A DNA stretch of 18,349 bases from Desulfobacteraceae bacterium (GTDB taxonomy: Bacteria > Desulfobacterota > DSM-4660 > Desulfatiglandales > Desulfatiglandaceae). The position numbers were made by a program, and so were the translations under genes. The first letter of the stretch is position 1. Each line of letters opens with the position of its first letter. A model generated the notes under the pieces. It did no database searches and had not been told where the DNA came from. It saw nothing but the letters and a program-made list of their open reading frames with translations. Where the stretch lies: contig DSCZ01000287.1 in the NCBI GenBank assembly GCA_011048855.1, positions 1-18,349 of the forward strand, in the 5' to 3' direction. Below are positions 1 to 8,636 of this stretch, piece by piece.

Positions 1-91
1 CATTATAAATTCAATCGACTCCATGTGCCCGGTATTTTTCGGAGCTCAACTAAAAAATTTATGTTTTATACAATAAATGGGGAATTTTAAC

Positions 92-502
92 ATGCGAAAA
101 TCAATTCTGATCATTGATGACGACCCGGATGTAGTTTTGTATCTTTCAACCCTCCTGAAAGATCATGGATTCAGGACATTGTCGGCTTCCGACGGAATCG
201 AAGGTTTCAACCGGGCCAGGAGTGAACAACCTGATTTGATTCTTCTCGATCTGATGATGCCTGCAAAAAGCGGGATTTCTTTACTTGCGGATTTGAAAAA
301 AGACGAGGCTTTAAGAAAAATACCGGTGATCATGGTCACCGGGGTGTCCGGAGAAACCGGTATCGGGATAGAATCATTTCTTCAGGCTTTGATCGACGAC
401 GGGGTCTGTGAGGACCCGGAGCCGGCCGGTTATCTTGAGAAACCTGTTCGGCCGGAACGCCTCCTCCGTTTGGTCAATGGTGTTTTTCGGGATCAGAAAT
501 AA
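92..502 (+). CDS. Single-domain response regulator (CheY-like receiver)
   Basis: A stand-alone phosphoacceptor receiver domain with no output domain, expected to take phosphate from a histidine kinase, probably the one encoded next. Numbered from the ATG at 92, the acidic pocket is D9-D10-D11, the phosphoacceptor is D53 in LLDLMMP, the conserved Thr is in IMVTG, and the Lys is in YLEKP. The segment between the Thr and the Lys is longer than usual and contains an acidic stretch (DDGVCEDPEP). An in-frame ATG at 77 exists, but GGGGA at 79-83 lies at good Shine-Dalgarno distance from the ATG at 92, so I chose the latter (136 aa). The stop is 24 bases before the kinase gene, which suggests one transcript. 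With no DNA-binding domain, its target must be a protein or a phosphorelay partner and cannot be named from sequence. Confidence 0.93.
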   Translation: MRKSILIIDDDPDVVLYLSTLLKDHGFRTLSASDGIEGFNRARSEQPDLILLDLMMPAKSGISLLADLKKDEALRKIPVIMVTGVSGETGIGIESFLQALIDDGVCEDPEPAGYLEKPVRPERLLRLVNGVFRDQK

Positions 503-526
503 TAAAAAGCTGTTTACTGTAGCCTT

Positions 527-2467
527 ATGGATACGTTTAATAGAACAATATTCGACAGTTTGATAGATCCAGCACTGATTATGGACGGAGAGGGCAGGAT
601 CAAAAATGCCAACGTTGCGTTTATGCAATGTTTTGATGCAGGCATTGACGATATCATTGGAGTTCATTGTTATCAGTTGCTTTTCGACCGGAATATTGCG
701 TGCGAAAAAGATTCATGTCCGGTTCTCGGCGCCGTTGAACCCGGCAGGAACGAGTACCACTTTTCCAGGAACGGGGCGGAGGTTTTTTACGAGGTGGATT
801 ACCGTCCGCTTTCCGTTCCGCCAACGCTGAATTCGAACTGGCTGTTGACAATGAGGGATGTGTCGGTCCGGAGACGCCTTGCACTGGAAGTCGAAAAATC
901 GGAGAAAAAGTATAAAGATCTGTTTCATAACGCGACCGAAGGGCTCGCATTGTTTTCGGACCGCGGAGTCGTACTGGAGTGCAACTACAGCCTGGCCCGC
1001 CTGCTCGGATACGCCAGGAAGGACATCGAAGGCACCGGTATGGGCCGTTTCACCACCGGGTATGCACGGAAGATTTTTGAAAGCCCTCTGGATGGGCTGA
1101 AGACACTGGGTTTCGTCTCTGTCGAAATGGAGATGCTTAAGAAGAGCGGCGGGAAAATTCCGGTTGAGGCAGACATAAACTGGCTCCCTTATGAAGGGGT
1201 TTTCAGGATCATGATCCGAGATGTCACGATGAAGAAAAAGATCGAGTGGTCCAGGAGAACCTATTCCGAAATGCTGGAGCGGGAGGTGGAAACCCGGACG
1301 AGGGAACTCAAGGAATCCGAACAGGAAATGAGACACCAGAAAAACACGGCAGAGGGGATCCTGCGTGGCACCCCCATCCCGATGTTTGTTCTCGACAGAA
1401 ACCATCGTGTGATTTACTGGAACCGGGCCTGTGAAAAGCTGACAGGTTTCCCGAGCAGGAAACTGGTAGGCACGGATAATCACTGGAAGCCGTTTTATCC
1501 CCATAAACGACCGATGCTGGCGGACCTGGTGATGGAGAGAGATCTTGATGCGATAATGGATCTCTACAAAGATATGAATCTGCGGGCCTCTACATTTATC
1601 GAGGGGGCCTATGAGGCTGAGCATTTTTTCCCTTCCCTGGGGCCGGGAGGCATATATTTGCATATAAATGCGGCCCCGATAATGGATGATACGGGTAAAA
1701 TACAGGGTGCAATCGTAACTTATCAGGATCTCAGTGAAATACATAGGCTGCAGAAAGAAAAGGAGCAGGCCGAGCGTATGGCTGCGATCGGGCGGACCGT
1801 CGCCGGCCTTGCTCATTACATCAAGAACGTGCTTACCGGTCTCGACGGCGGCGCCTATGTTATCAACTCTGCTATTTCCAAGCGGGATTTGGATCTCGTT
1901 GAGAATGGATGGAATATGGTCGAGCGCAATATCGAACAGATAAGCGGGATCGTGAGCGATATGTTGATATACTCGCGTGAACGCACGCCGAATTACCAGA
2001 TGACATGCCCCAACGAACTGGTCTCCGAGGTGCTGGAGCTAATTTACCAGAGGGCCAAGCTGGCGGGTGTATCGCTTGAAAGGGATCTCGCCACCGGTCT
2101 CGAACCGGTGGCGATGGACAGAACCGGTATTTACCGATGCCTGTTGAATTTGGTAACTAATGCGGTCGACGCCTGCACTCTGGAGGGCATTGTACATGGC
2201 AAGGGGATCGTAAGGGTCAAGACCGACCGACCCGCCGGGTGGGGGGTCAGATTCCAGGTCGAGGACAACGGCACCGGCATCGACGAGGCGGCCCGCGAAA
2301 GGCTTTTTACCGATTTTTTTACGACCAAGGGATACAAGGGAACTGGACTGGGCCTTCCTGTGACGGACAAAATCGTCAGGGAGCACGGCGGTAGAATTAT
2401 TTTCGACTCCCAACCCGGCAGTGGTACAACCTTTTCGCTGCTGCTGCCCGAAAGCCCACCCTTGTAA
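527..2467 (+). CDS. Soluble PAS-PAS-PAS sensor histidine kinase
   Basis: A cytoplasmic two-component sensor kinase of 646 aa with no membrane segment or signal peptide. PAS 1 spans about residues 5-110 and carries H47-C48, C59 and C64-P65. PAS 2 is about 125-240. A coiled linker (EREVETRTRELKESEQEM) leads to PAS 3 at about 275-405, which has the HWKPFYPHKRP motif. The dimerization/phosphoacceptor box is GLAHYIKN with the phosphorylated His at 430. The ATP-binding domain shows the N box NLVTNAVDA (about 539), DNGTGID (about 580), GTGLGLPV (about 605) and the C-terminal GSGTTFSLLLP. The family is NtrB-like in its H box. It follows the receiver gene closely, so the two are probably cognate. The ligand is unknown; the Cys/His cluster in PAS 1 suggests metal or redox sensing, but that is inference. 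Confidence 0.95.
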   Translation: MDTFNRTIFDSLIDPALIMDGEGRIKNANVAFMQCFDAGIDDIIGVHCYQLLFDRNIACEKDSCPVLGAVEPGRNEYHFSRNGAEVFYEVDYRPLSVPPTLNSNWLLTMRDVSVRRRLALEVEKSEKKYKDLFHNATEGLALFSDRGVVLECNYSLARLLGYARKDIEGTGMGRFTTGYARKIFESPLDGLKTLGFVSVEMEMLKKSGGKIPVEADINWLPYEGVFRIMIRDVTMKKKIEWSRRTYSEMLEREVETRTRELKESEQEMRHQKNTAEGILRGTPIPMFVLDRNHRVIYWNRACEKLTGFPSRKLVGTDNHWKPFYPHKRPMLADLVMERDLDAIMDLYKDMNLRASTFIEGAYEAEHFFPSLGPGGIYLHINAAPIMDDTGKIQGAIVTYQDLSEIHRLQKEKEQAERMAAIGRTVAGLAHYIKNVLTGLDGGAYVINSAISKRDLDLVENGWNMVERNIEQISGIVSDMLIYSRERTPNYQMTCPNELVSEVLELIYQRAKLAGVSLERDLATGLEPVAMDRTGIYRCLLNLVTNAVDACTLEGIVHGKGIVRVKTDRPAGWGVRFQVEDNGTGIDEAARERLFTDFFTTKGYKGTGLGLPVTDKIVREHGGRIIFDSQPGSGTTFSLLLPESPPL

Positions 2468-2572
2468 ATGCCCCGATGTTTTTCATCCTGTCTAATATAT
2501 ACGACAACTTATTGATTCTACATAACTACATTTCTTTTGCAATGGCCCTGTAACTATGGTACACAATTTTTT

Positions 2573-3169
2573 ATGAAGGGCAACAGGTGGGAAGATCACT
2601 ACACCCGCAGGGCCAGGCAGGAGCAGTGGCGTGCCAGGTCCGTTTACAAACTCAAAGAAATCGATGCACGGTTCAAGATTTTGCGAAAAGGATCAAAGGT
2701 GCTGGACCTGGGCTGCCATCCCGGTTCCTGGTCCCAGTATTGCTTGTCCCGTGTGGGTGCGGAAGGGGTTGTCGTCGGAATCGACCTGGTTCCGGTGAAT
2801 AAGATGCCCGCGGGCAATTTTCATTTCATCCAGGCGGATATCAACGAGATCGATGAGACACTGCTTACGGATTTCATGCCGCGGGCCGATGTGGTGTTGA
2901 GCGATATGGCGCCGGGCACCACGGGGAGCAGGGTGACGGATTCGGCCCGATCATTTGCGCTGGGTGGGAAGGCCCTGGAAACAGCTGAAAAGATGCTGAA
3001 CAACGGTGGGGTGTTCGTCTGTAAATTACTGGAGGGTGAGTCGGTCAGGGATTTTGTTTCGAAAATGGGCACGAGATTCAGGGATGTGCGTATTTACAGG
3101 CCGAAAGCCACCCGTAAGCGAAGCAGTGAAGTATACGTCGTCGGAAGGAGTTTTACCGGTGGTTTTTAA
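2573..3169 (+). CDS. rlmE: 23S rRNA 2'-O-methyltransferase RlmE (FtsJ/RrmJ)
   Basis: Methylates the 2'-O of a uridine in the A-loop of 23S rRNA using S-adenosylmethionine, a late step in 50S assembly. Numbered from the ATG at 2573 (198 aa), motif I is DLGCHPGSW at 45-53, and the K-D-K-E catalytic tetrad is visible as K26 (VYKLKEID), D111 (LSDMAPG), K151 (FVCKLLEG) and E186 (SSEVYVV). The His in GCHPG is unusual; family members normally have a small residue there. An upstream in-frame ATG at 2537 would add 12 residues (QWPCNYGTQFF) that do not resemble the family, whereas WEDHYTRRAR matches the usual N terminus; no strong Shine-Dalgarno precedes either. The gene ends 15 bases before yebC, so cotranscription with the ruv block is likely. 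The 105 bases before it (2468-2572) are AT-rich and may hold a weak promoter that I could not pin down. Confidence 0.95.
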   Translation: MKGNRWEDHYTRRARQEQWRARSVYKLKEIDARFKILRKGSKVLDLGCHPGSWSQYCLSRVGAEGVVVGIDLVPVNKMPAGNFHFIQADINEIDETLLTDFMPRADVVLSDMAPGTTGSRVTDSARSFALGGKALETAEKMLNNGGVFVCKLLEGESVRDFVSKMGTRFRDVRIYRPKATRKRSSEVYVVGRSFTGGF

Positions 3170-3184
3170 TATCAGGAGGCAGTG

Positions 3185-3931
3185 ATGTCAGGACACTCTA
3201 AATGGAGTTCGATAAAGCATAAAAAAGGTGCAGCCGATGCCAAGCGGGGGAAAATCTTTACCAAGTTGATAAAAGAGATCACGGTGGCCGCGCGTTTGGG
3301 CGGCGGAGATCTGAACGGAAACCCCCGGCTGAGGACGGCGGTGGATGCCGCCAAGGCCGCCAATATGCCGAAGGATAATATCGAACGCGGCATAAAGAAA
3401 GGCACCGGCGAACTGGAAGGTGTCAGCTACGAAGAAACCAACTACGAAGGTTATGGCCCGGGTGGCGTCGCCGTGCTGGTTGAATGCCTTACCGACAAAA
3501 AGAACCGGACGGTCGCGGATGTCAAACATATTTTCGAACGAAACGGGGGGAGCCTTGGGGAGCCCGGTTGTGTCGCCTGGATGTTCGAGAAAAAGGGCCT
3601 GATCGTTGTGGACAAGGCCGCGGTTGACGAAGAGTCACTGCTGGAGCTGGCATTGAACTCAGGAGCCGAAGATGTCAAGGATGACGGGGATGAATTCGAG
3701 GTCATCACTGATCCGGGGGATTTCGTGGCTGTCAAGAGTGCGATTGAAGAGGCGGGCATGCCGATTAATCTGGCTGAAAACGGTATGATTCCGAAAAATA
3801 CCGTTAAACTGGAAGGTAAGAAAGCTCAACAGATGCTTTCGTTGATGGAAGCTCTTGAAGATAATGACGACGTCAGCAACGTGTATGCAAATTTCGATAT
3901 TCCCGATGAAGAAATGGAGGCCCTGGGCTGA
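3185..3931 (+). CDS. yebC: YebC/PmpR family protein
   Basis: A 248-aa member of the YebC/PmpR (TACO1-like) family. Members have been described as DNA-binding transcriptional regulators and, more recently, as factors that help ribosomes through difficult peptide sequences. The signature N terminus [22 protein letters not shown].. is intact, followed by the conserved [13 protein letters not shown] and [10 protein letters not shown] motifs; the acidic C terminus (PDEEMEAL) is also typical. I chose the ATG at 3185 because AGGAGG at 3174-3179 sits 5 bases upstream; a GTG directly before it (3182) would add a single Met. Its stop codon TGA shares one base with the ruvC ATG at 3931, so ruvC translation is probably coupled. 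yebC next to ruvCAB is a common arrangement across many bacterial phyla. Confidence 0.97.
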   Translation: MSGHSKWSSIKHKKGAADAKRGKIFTKLIKEITVAARLGGGDLNGNPRLRTAVDAAKAANMPKDNIERGIKKGTGELEGVSYEETNYEGYGPGGVAVLVECLTDKKNRTVADVKHIFERNGGSLGEPGCVAWMFEKKGLIVVDKAAVDEESLLELALNSGAEDVKDDGDEFEVITDPGDFVAVKSAIEEAGMPINLAENGMIPKNTVKLEGKKAQQMLSLMEALEDNDDVSNVYANFDIPDEEMEALG

Positions 3932-4425
3932 TGCTGGTTCTGGGGGTCGATCCCGGCTCCAGGATCACTGGTTTCGGATTTGTCCGGTCTGAAAACAACC
4001 GTTTGAAATGCATTGATTACGGTCACATAGGATCTTCCGGCGCAGTGCCGTTCTACCGGCGTATACACAATATATTCGAGGAGATGGCATCCCTTATGGC
4101 CAGGTACCAGCCTGATCAGATGGCCATAGAGGATGTGTTTTACGCAAAAAACGTAAAAAGTTCGTTGAAACTGGGACACGCCAGAGGAGCGGTGTTGATC
4201 GCGGCCGTTCATTGCGGAGTTGAGATATTCGAGTATTCTCCGCTGGAGATCAAGAAGGCGCTTGTGGGCTACGGAAGGGCGGACAAGGAGCAGGTTCGTG
4301 CGATGGTGAGAACGATACTCGGCTTGAGGTCAATGCCTAATCTGGATACATCGGATGCCCTGGCTGCGGCTATCTGCCATATAAACAGCCGTTACGCCGC
4401 CGTTTTCCGGGGACCTGCGAGATGA
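3931..4425 (+). CDS. ruvC: Holliday-junction resolvase RuvC
   Basis: The endonuclease that makes paired nicks in Holliday junctions during homologous recombination and fork repair, working with RuvAB. It is 164 aa, the normal length. The four acidic catalytic residues are visible: D7 in GVDPGS, E67 in MAIEDVFYAKN, and D139 and D142 in LDTSDALAAAICH. EYSPLEIKKALVGYGRADKEQV is the family DNA-contact region. Translation starts at the ATG overlapping the yebC stop by one base, with GGAGG in the end of yebC (3917-3921) as ribosome-binding site. The end overlaps ruvA by four bases (ATGA at 4422-4425), another coupling junction. Confidence 0.98.
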   Translation: MLVLGVDPGSRITGFGFVRSENNRLKCIDYGHIGSSGAVPFYRRIHNIFEEMASLMARYQPDQMAIEDVFYAKNVKSSLKLGHARGAVLIAAVHCGVEIFEYSPLEIKKALVGYGRADKEQVRAMVRTILGLRSMPNLDTSDALAAAICHINSRYAAVFRGPAR

Positions 4426-5024
4426 TCGCTTATTTGACCGGTGTTATAACTTCCAGAACCACCAACACCGTTGTGGTGGACGTTGGAGGGGTGGGCTACG
4501 AGGTGGTGGTTCCGCTTTCCACCTTCTACAGCCTGCCTGAAGCACAGCGCGAGGTGGGGCTACATATTTACACCCATGTCAGGGAAGACGCGATTGTTCT
4601 TTTCGGTTTTGCCACGGAGATTGAAAAAAGGCTTTTTATGATGCTTATTTCGGTTTCCGGTATCGGCCCCAGGCTTGCCGTGAATATTCTTTCCGGCATC
4701 GGACCGCACGACTTTCTGTCGGCCGTTGCTGGAGGAGATGCGGTGAGGCTGCAGGCGATTCCAGGCGTGGGGAAGAAAACGGCCGAGCGCATCGCCCTGG
4801 AGATCAGGGACCGGGCCGTAAAGCTCCAGGATGCTGTCACGCCCGAATCTGTACCTTCACCACAGATAGAAGACAGACATTTACTCGAAGATGCCCGGTC
4901 CGCGTTGGTCAACCTGGGCTACCCCGCGAAACAGGCCTCGGCGGCGATCGATAAAGCGGCGCTGCGTGTAAAGCAGGGCAATATTGAAAGCCTTATAACC
5001 GAAGCACTGCGTATACTTGCCTGA
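4422..5024 (+). CDS. ruvA: Holliday-junction branch-migration protein RuvA
   Basis: Binds four-way DNA junctions as a tetramer and loads the RuvB motor. It is 200 aa, the usual size. The N-terminal OB domain begins MIAYLTGVI and contains [12 protein letters not shown]. Two helix-hairpin-helix motifs follow, [16 protein letters not shown] and [19 protein letters not shown]. After a variable linker (about residues 143-155) the C-terminal three-helix domain ([10 protein letters not shown]...[11 protein letters not shown]) is the part that contacts RuvB. It starts inside the ruvC stop (ATGA) and ends shortly before ruvB, so ruvC, ruvA and ruvB are probably made from one message in fixed proportion. 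Confidence 0.98.
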   Translation: MIAYLTGVITSRTTNTVVVDVGGVGYEVVVPLSTFYSLPEAQREVGLHIYTHVREDAIVLFGFATEIEKRLFMMLISVSGIGPRLAVNILSGIGPHDFLSAVAGGDAVRLQAIPGVGKKTAERIALEIRDRAVKLQDAVTPESVPSPQIEDRHLLEDARSALVNLGYPAKQASAAIDKAALRVKQGNIESLITEALRILA

Positions 5025-5049
5025 CGGGCCCGACCTGACGGCGGAATCT

Positions 5050-6087
5050 ATGGACGTCATGGAAGAAAGACTTGTAAGCCCGGATCTGGAAGAGGTGGAT
5101 GTTCCCTCTGAAATCACCCTGCGTCCCCGAACGCTGGACGAATATGTAGGGCAGGATGAGCTTAAGCGCAACCTGCGGATATTTATAGAGGCGGCCAAGG
5201 GACGATCTGAAGCTCTCGACCACGCACTTTTTCATGGTTCCCCTGGTTTGGGGAAAACTTCTCTTGCCCATATAATTGCCAACGAACTCGGGGTCGATAT
5301 CCGGTCAACCTCCGGGCCGGTGATTGAAAAATCCGGCGACCTGGCAGCCATTTTGACCAGCCTCCAGCCAAGAGATGTGCTTTTCATAGATGAAATCCAC
5401 CGCTTGAACCATGTGGTCGAGGAAATTCTTTATCCCGCCATGGAGGATTACGAGCTGGACATCATCATCGGCCAGGGACCTTCGGCCCGAACGATGAAAA
5501 TACCACTGCCTCCGTTCACCCTGGTGGGAGCCACCACGCGAACCGGGCTCCTGACGCCGCCTTTGAGAGACAGGTTCGGCGTGATTCTCCGCGTGGAGTT
5601 TTACAGGCCCGAAGATCTCCAGAAAATTATTTCACGATCCGCCGGCATCCTGGGTATCATGATCAAGGACGACGGCGCCTATGAAATCGCCAGGCGTGCG
5701 CGCGGAACTCCCAGGGTGGCCAACCGTCTGCTCAAGCGTGTCAGGGATTTTGCGCAGGTGGAGGCGGACGGCATCATCACCCGCGATGTCGCCGGGCTGG
5801 CACTTGACATGCTGGAGGTGGATGAGGAAGGGCTGGACAAAATGGATCAGCACATCATGCTTACAATAATTGAAAAATTCGGCGGTGGCCCCATAGGTCT
5901 GGGGAGCTTGTCTGCCGCGGTCGGTGAAGAAAAAGACACGATCGAGGATGTTTATGAGCCTTTCCTGATACAACAGGGCTTTATGAAACGAACCCCAAAA
6001 GGCAGGGTCGCTACAGAACTCGCCCGCCGCCACTTCGGTATGGCCCCTTCCTGTGTAACGAGCCCCCGCCAGGACAGGCTGTTTTGA
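5050..6087 (+). CDS. ruvB: Holliday-junction branch-migration ATPase RuvB
   Basis: AAA+ ring motor that drives branch migration with RuvA. With the ATG at 5050 the protein is 345 aa. The N terminus ([12 protein letters not shown]...[12 protein letters not shown]) is standard. Walker A is GSPGLGKT (63-70), Walker B is LFIDEIH (111-117), sensor I lies in VGATTRTG, the arginine finger is in LRDRFG, and the C-terminal winged helix ends [20 protein letters not shown]. An upstream TTG at 5017 would overlap ruvA and add 11 residues with no family similarity. GGCGGA about 5 bases before the ATG at 5050 supports that start; the ATG at 5059 is a less likely alternative. It is the last gene of the + strand block; 36 bases then separate it from a convergent gene, and I see no clear intrinsic terminator there. 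Confidence 0.97.
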   Translation: MDVMEERLVSPDLEEVDVPSEITLRPRTLDEYVGQDELKRNLRIFIEAAKGRSEALDHALFHGSPGLGKTSLAHIIANELGVDIRSTSGPVIEKSGDLAAILTSLQPRDVLFIDEIHRLNHVVEEILYPAMEDYELDIIIGQGPSARTMKIPLPPFTLVGATTRTGLLTPPLRDRFGVILRVEFYRPEDLQKIISRSAGILGIMIKDDGAYEIARRARGTPRVANRLLKRVRDFAQVEADGIITRDVAGLALDMLEVDEEGLDKMDQHIMLTIIEKFGGGPIGLGSLSAAVGEEKDTIEDVYEPFLIQQGFMKRTPKGRVATELARRHFGMAPSCVTSPRQDRLF

Positions 6088-6123
6088 ACGGCGGAGCTCC
6101 CGAGTTTCCGGTAAGCCTGTTTT

Positions 6124-7155
6124 TCAACAGAAAAGAGTTCCCTGGGACGGCTGAACAGGTTTATCGTCAGCGGGGGGGACCGTCTCCGGTTGACCTTTAA
6201 GCAGGTACCTTGTAAAAAGTCTGTTGAATTCGGTCCAGGAGCCCTTTTGCCGATCCTGTTCGATGAATCGGCCCAGTCCGTTTATTTTCGCATCGAGATC
6301 GTCCACGAGATGCAGCACGAAGGCCTCGATGAATTTGGGTCTTTTCGGGGAACCGAATTCATACTCCCCATGATGGCTCAAAACCAGATGCTTGATTTTA
6401 AGTTCCAGGTCGGCTGGAAACTCTTTAAGTGTGGAGATTTTTTCTTCCAGCATGCGAACGCCAAGCACAACGTGTCCGATCAACCGTCCTTCATCGGTGT
6501 AGTCGATGGCCGGCCGGCTTCGCAGTTCATGAATTTTGCCTATGTCATGAACAAAGGCTCCGAAAACAAGAATGTCCTCATTGAGCGACGGGTACATCGA
6601 TGCAACGGTCTTAGCCAGCCTGCAGACGCTCAGGGTGTGTTCGAGCAGGCCGCCGAGATAGCCATGGTGGAAATTTTTCGCCGCTGGTGCCTGTTTCAGT
6701 TCGGCCACGAAGTCTTTGTCGGCGAGAAAACGGTCCGCAAGAGATTTCAAATGCGGATTTCTTATTTTATGGAGGATTTCCCTGAGAGATTTGAGCATTT
6801 CCCCGGCGGGAAGGGGGCTTGACTCCAGCAACAGCGCCGGGTCGAAGCCCTCCTCGCAATTCGCCGCGCGGGTGAGGGTCAGCTGGATCTTACCCCGATA
6901 AGAGCCGGTTGATCCCTCCACCTGCAAGACCTCACCCTCGGAAAAGCTGTTTGAAAGTTCTTCGGCGTTATCCCAGACCTTGGCCTCGATCTCACCGCTG
7001 CGGTCTGCGAGAATCAGGTTCAAAAAAGGTTCACCTCGCCGGGTGGTGCCAAGTCTTTTTTCTTTGACCAGGTAACAACCCCGGACCCGTTCATTTTCTT
7101 TAAGATCCTTGAGCCAGTAATGGGTGCCAGATTCCGGTGATGCAGCTTCTTTCAT
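6124..7155 (-). CDS. YhaM-like OB-fold plus HD-domain 3'-5' exoribonuclease
   Basis: A 343-aa protein combining an N-terminal OB-fold nucleic-acid-binding domain (about residues 15-105, with GEPFLNLILADRSGEIEAKVWD) and an HD metal-dependent hydrolase domain (about 160-290). The HD signature shows H163-H164 (FHHGYLGGLLEHTLSV), the H203-D204 pair in FVHDIGKI, and SHHGEYEFGSPKRP. This architecture is that of YhaM/CBF1, a 3'-5' exoribonuclease acting on single-stranded RNA and DNA. The activity is assigned by architecture only. The start has GGGCGGA about 4 bases upstream. It lies 43 bases after the aldolase gene on the same strand, so it is probably read from the aldolase promoter. The end faces ruvB convergently. 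Confidence 0.85.
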   Translation of the reverse strand: MKEAASPESGTHYWLKDLKENERVRGCYLVKEKRLGTTRRGEPFLNLILADRSGEIEAKVWDNAEELSNSFSEGEVLQVEGSTGSYRGKIQLTLTRAANCEEGFDPALLLESSPLPAGEMLKSLREILHKIRNPHLKSLADRFLADKDFVAELKQAPAAKNFHHGYLGGLLEHTLSVCRLAKTVASMYPSLNEDILVFGAFVHDIGKIHELRSRPAIDYTDEGRLIGHVVLGVRMLEEKISTLKEFPADLELKIKHLVLSHHGEYEFGSPKRPKFIEAFVLHLVDDLDAKINGLGRFIEQDRQKGSWTEFNRLFTRYLLKGQPETVPPADDKPVQPSQGTLFC

Positions 7156-7198
7156 TATCCGCCCTGGGGTGGAGCCGGATTACGCCGGCCGTGGTTTT

Positions 7199-8479
7199 TC
7201 AATCGTCGAAGTCACCGCCCGGTCCGCCGCCGGTATTGAGCCTGGCCGCGCGCGCACGGATCTTTTCCTCTGTCCACTCGGCCGGATCTTCTATCTTCCC
7301 GGCCTTGGCGTTCACGTCGAAGCTTACCGCTCGAAGGAGCGTTTCAATCGCCAGCGGTGCGGTGTCCGCGGCGTTGAACACGTCCGTGAGAAGGCGGTAA
7401 ACGAATTCTTCTACGCCATCGGTCATACGGTTGCGGACCTCGGCGGCCAGGCCGTGGAGCTTGTTTTCGAAGGGAAGATTCAGCTTTTTGAAGTTACCCT
7501 TTTTCAGTCCTTTGCTTCCTGCGTAGGCCACCATTTCGTTCCACAGTTCGTCGGTTACCCCTTCGTTGGATACTTTTGCAAACTGACCGTTCTCGTCGAG
7601 AATGGCATTGCCGTAATCGTTGACTTTTACCCCCCAGCTGATCATCTGGAGTGCGGTCGCGACGTTGGCCTTCGTGGTCCGCGTTGTTCCGGCGATTTCA
7701 CGCAGACGCTCGGAACTGTTGCCCGAAGTGCCGTGTTGAGCACCCGAGACACCATAGGGGGCCAGTGCTTCGTGGATGGTTTTTGTCAGATCCACCTGGA
7801 TGCCGGCATCGCTTTCCTCTATACCATGAGTGGTGCCGTTGTTCAGCGCGATCCAGTCCGGGAAGATTCCGTGGGCGTTCAGGCCCTTGATTAAAAACAG
7901 GGCTTCATCGACGGTTGAAAGACCTTCTTTGCCTTTGATTTCACCCACTTCCGTTTCATAACCCGCCCATTCAGGCACATAGGGATTAAGTTCGATGCTT
8001 GCGAGCAGGTTTTCGTCATCCGGCAGATGGGATGCATCGATGGCAATGGAGGTGATCCCGGCATCGAACAATGATGGTATTTCCACCCTGGCGGTTTCGA
8101 TGTCTTTAGGTCCTTTTATCCCGTAATGATCAGCGTGAATGGCCACCGGAACTGTTATGCCCAGTTCATTGCACACTGCATCCACCTGGCGCGCAAGGTT
8201 CCAGAAATTGACCGCACAATAGGCTCCTGCACCACCTTCGGACTTGGCGATTTCAATGATCACCGCGGCGTTTGCCCGCTGGGCCGCGAGCAATGCTCCG
8301 CGGATAACAAAGTGGTTGCGGCCGTTGGCGGCGATAGTCATCGCCCGGCCTTTGGCCAGCAACGCCCTGTCTATAACCTTGCCGCTGACAATTAACGCGC
8401 GGGAATTGGGGAAAAGTTTTACGATGTTGGGTGGGCGTCCTATCTGCAGTGCCCTGGTGTAATCCGCGTTCGCAGTCAT
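7199..8479 (-). CDS. fba: Class II (metal-dependent) fructose-bisphosphate aldolase, long divergent form
   Basis: Predicted to cleave or form fructose-1,6-bisphosphate in glycolysis/gluconeogenesis in the cytoplasm. The TIM-barrel metal site is recognisable: HADH at 115-118 (catalytic Asp 117, metal His 118), YETEVGEIKG with the structural Glu, TTHG with a second metal His, and SGAQHGTSG with a third metal His and phosphate loop. At 426 aa it is clearly longer than the common form (about 350), with an extended C-terminal region (about residues 330-426) ending in a Gly/Asp-rich tail. Substrate specificity is therefore less certain: related aldolases act on tagatose-bisphosphate or other ketose phosphates. 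The start is supported by GGAGGGA 6-7 bases upstream. It leads a probable two-gene operon with the YhaM-like gene. Confidence 0.8.
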   Translation of the reverse strand: MTANADYTRALQIGRPPNIVKLFPNSRALIVSGKVIDRALLAKGRAMTIAANGRNHFVIRGALLAAQRANAAVIIEIAKSEGGAGAYCAVNFWNLARQVDAVCNELGITVPVAIHADHYGIKGPKDIETARVEIPSLFDAGITSIAIDASHLPDDENLLASIELNPYVPEWAGYETEVGEIKGKEGLSTVDEALFLIKGLNAHGIFPDWIALNNGTTHGIEESDAGIQVDLTKTIHEALAPYGVSGAQHGTSGNSSERLREIAGTTRTTKANVATALQMISWGVKVNDYGNAILDENGQFAKVSNEGVTDELWNEMVAYAGSKGLKKGNFKKLNLPFENKLHGLAAEVRNRMTDGVEEFVYRLLTDVFNAADTAPLAIETLLRAVSFDVNAKAGKIEDPAEWTEEKIRARAARLNTGGGPGGDFDD

Positions 8480-8577
8480 TTTGATGTCCCTCCTTTTTTT
8501 TCGAATGAGACTCCACTCTTTGCCGGCAGTCCGCCAGCAGAGCGCTCCTGAAAACCCTTTCGACGCGAAACGGCTTT

Positions 8578-8607
8578 ATTGTGGGACAAATACCAAAGGT
8601 ATGTCAA
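8578..8607 (-). promoter_or_regulatory. Sigma70-type promoter for the aldolase/YhaM-like operon
   Basis: On the - strand a perfect -35 box TTGACA (8607-8602) is followed by an 18-base spacer and CACAAT (8583-8578, 4 of 6 consensus positions). The predicted transcript starts near 8571, leaving a leader of about 90 bases before the aldolase ATG at 8479. The leader contains a short GC-rich stem (GCTGGC/GCCGGC with one wobble pair) and an A8 run just before the Shine-Dalgarno. No terminator for the upstream ppiD-like gene is obvious between 8608 and 8636. Confidence 0.6.
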
Positions 8608-8636
8608 GGCGGATTCTGTTTTCTTATCGGCAGGGG

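Noticed and set aside
46..74. Possible promoter TCAACT-N17-TACAAT before the response-regulator gene
   Set aside because: The -35 matches at only 3 of 6 positions and the predicted start would leave almost no leader; it is too weak to list.
713..1816. Long 367-codon open frame antisense to the histidine kinase
   Set aside because: It lies opposite a well-supported kinase with intact PAS domains, and its translation has no domain-like pattern; it is a shadow of GC-rich codon usage.
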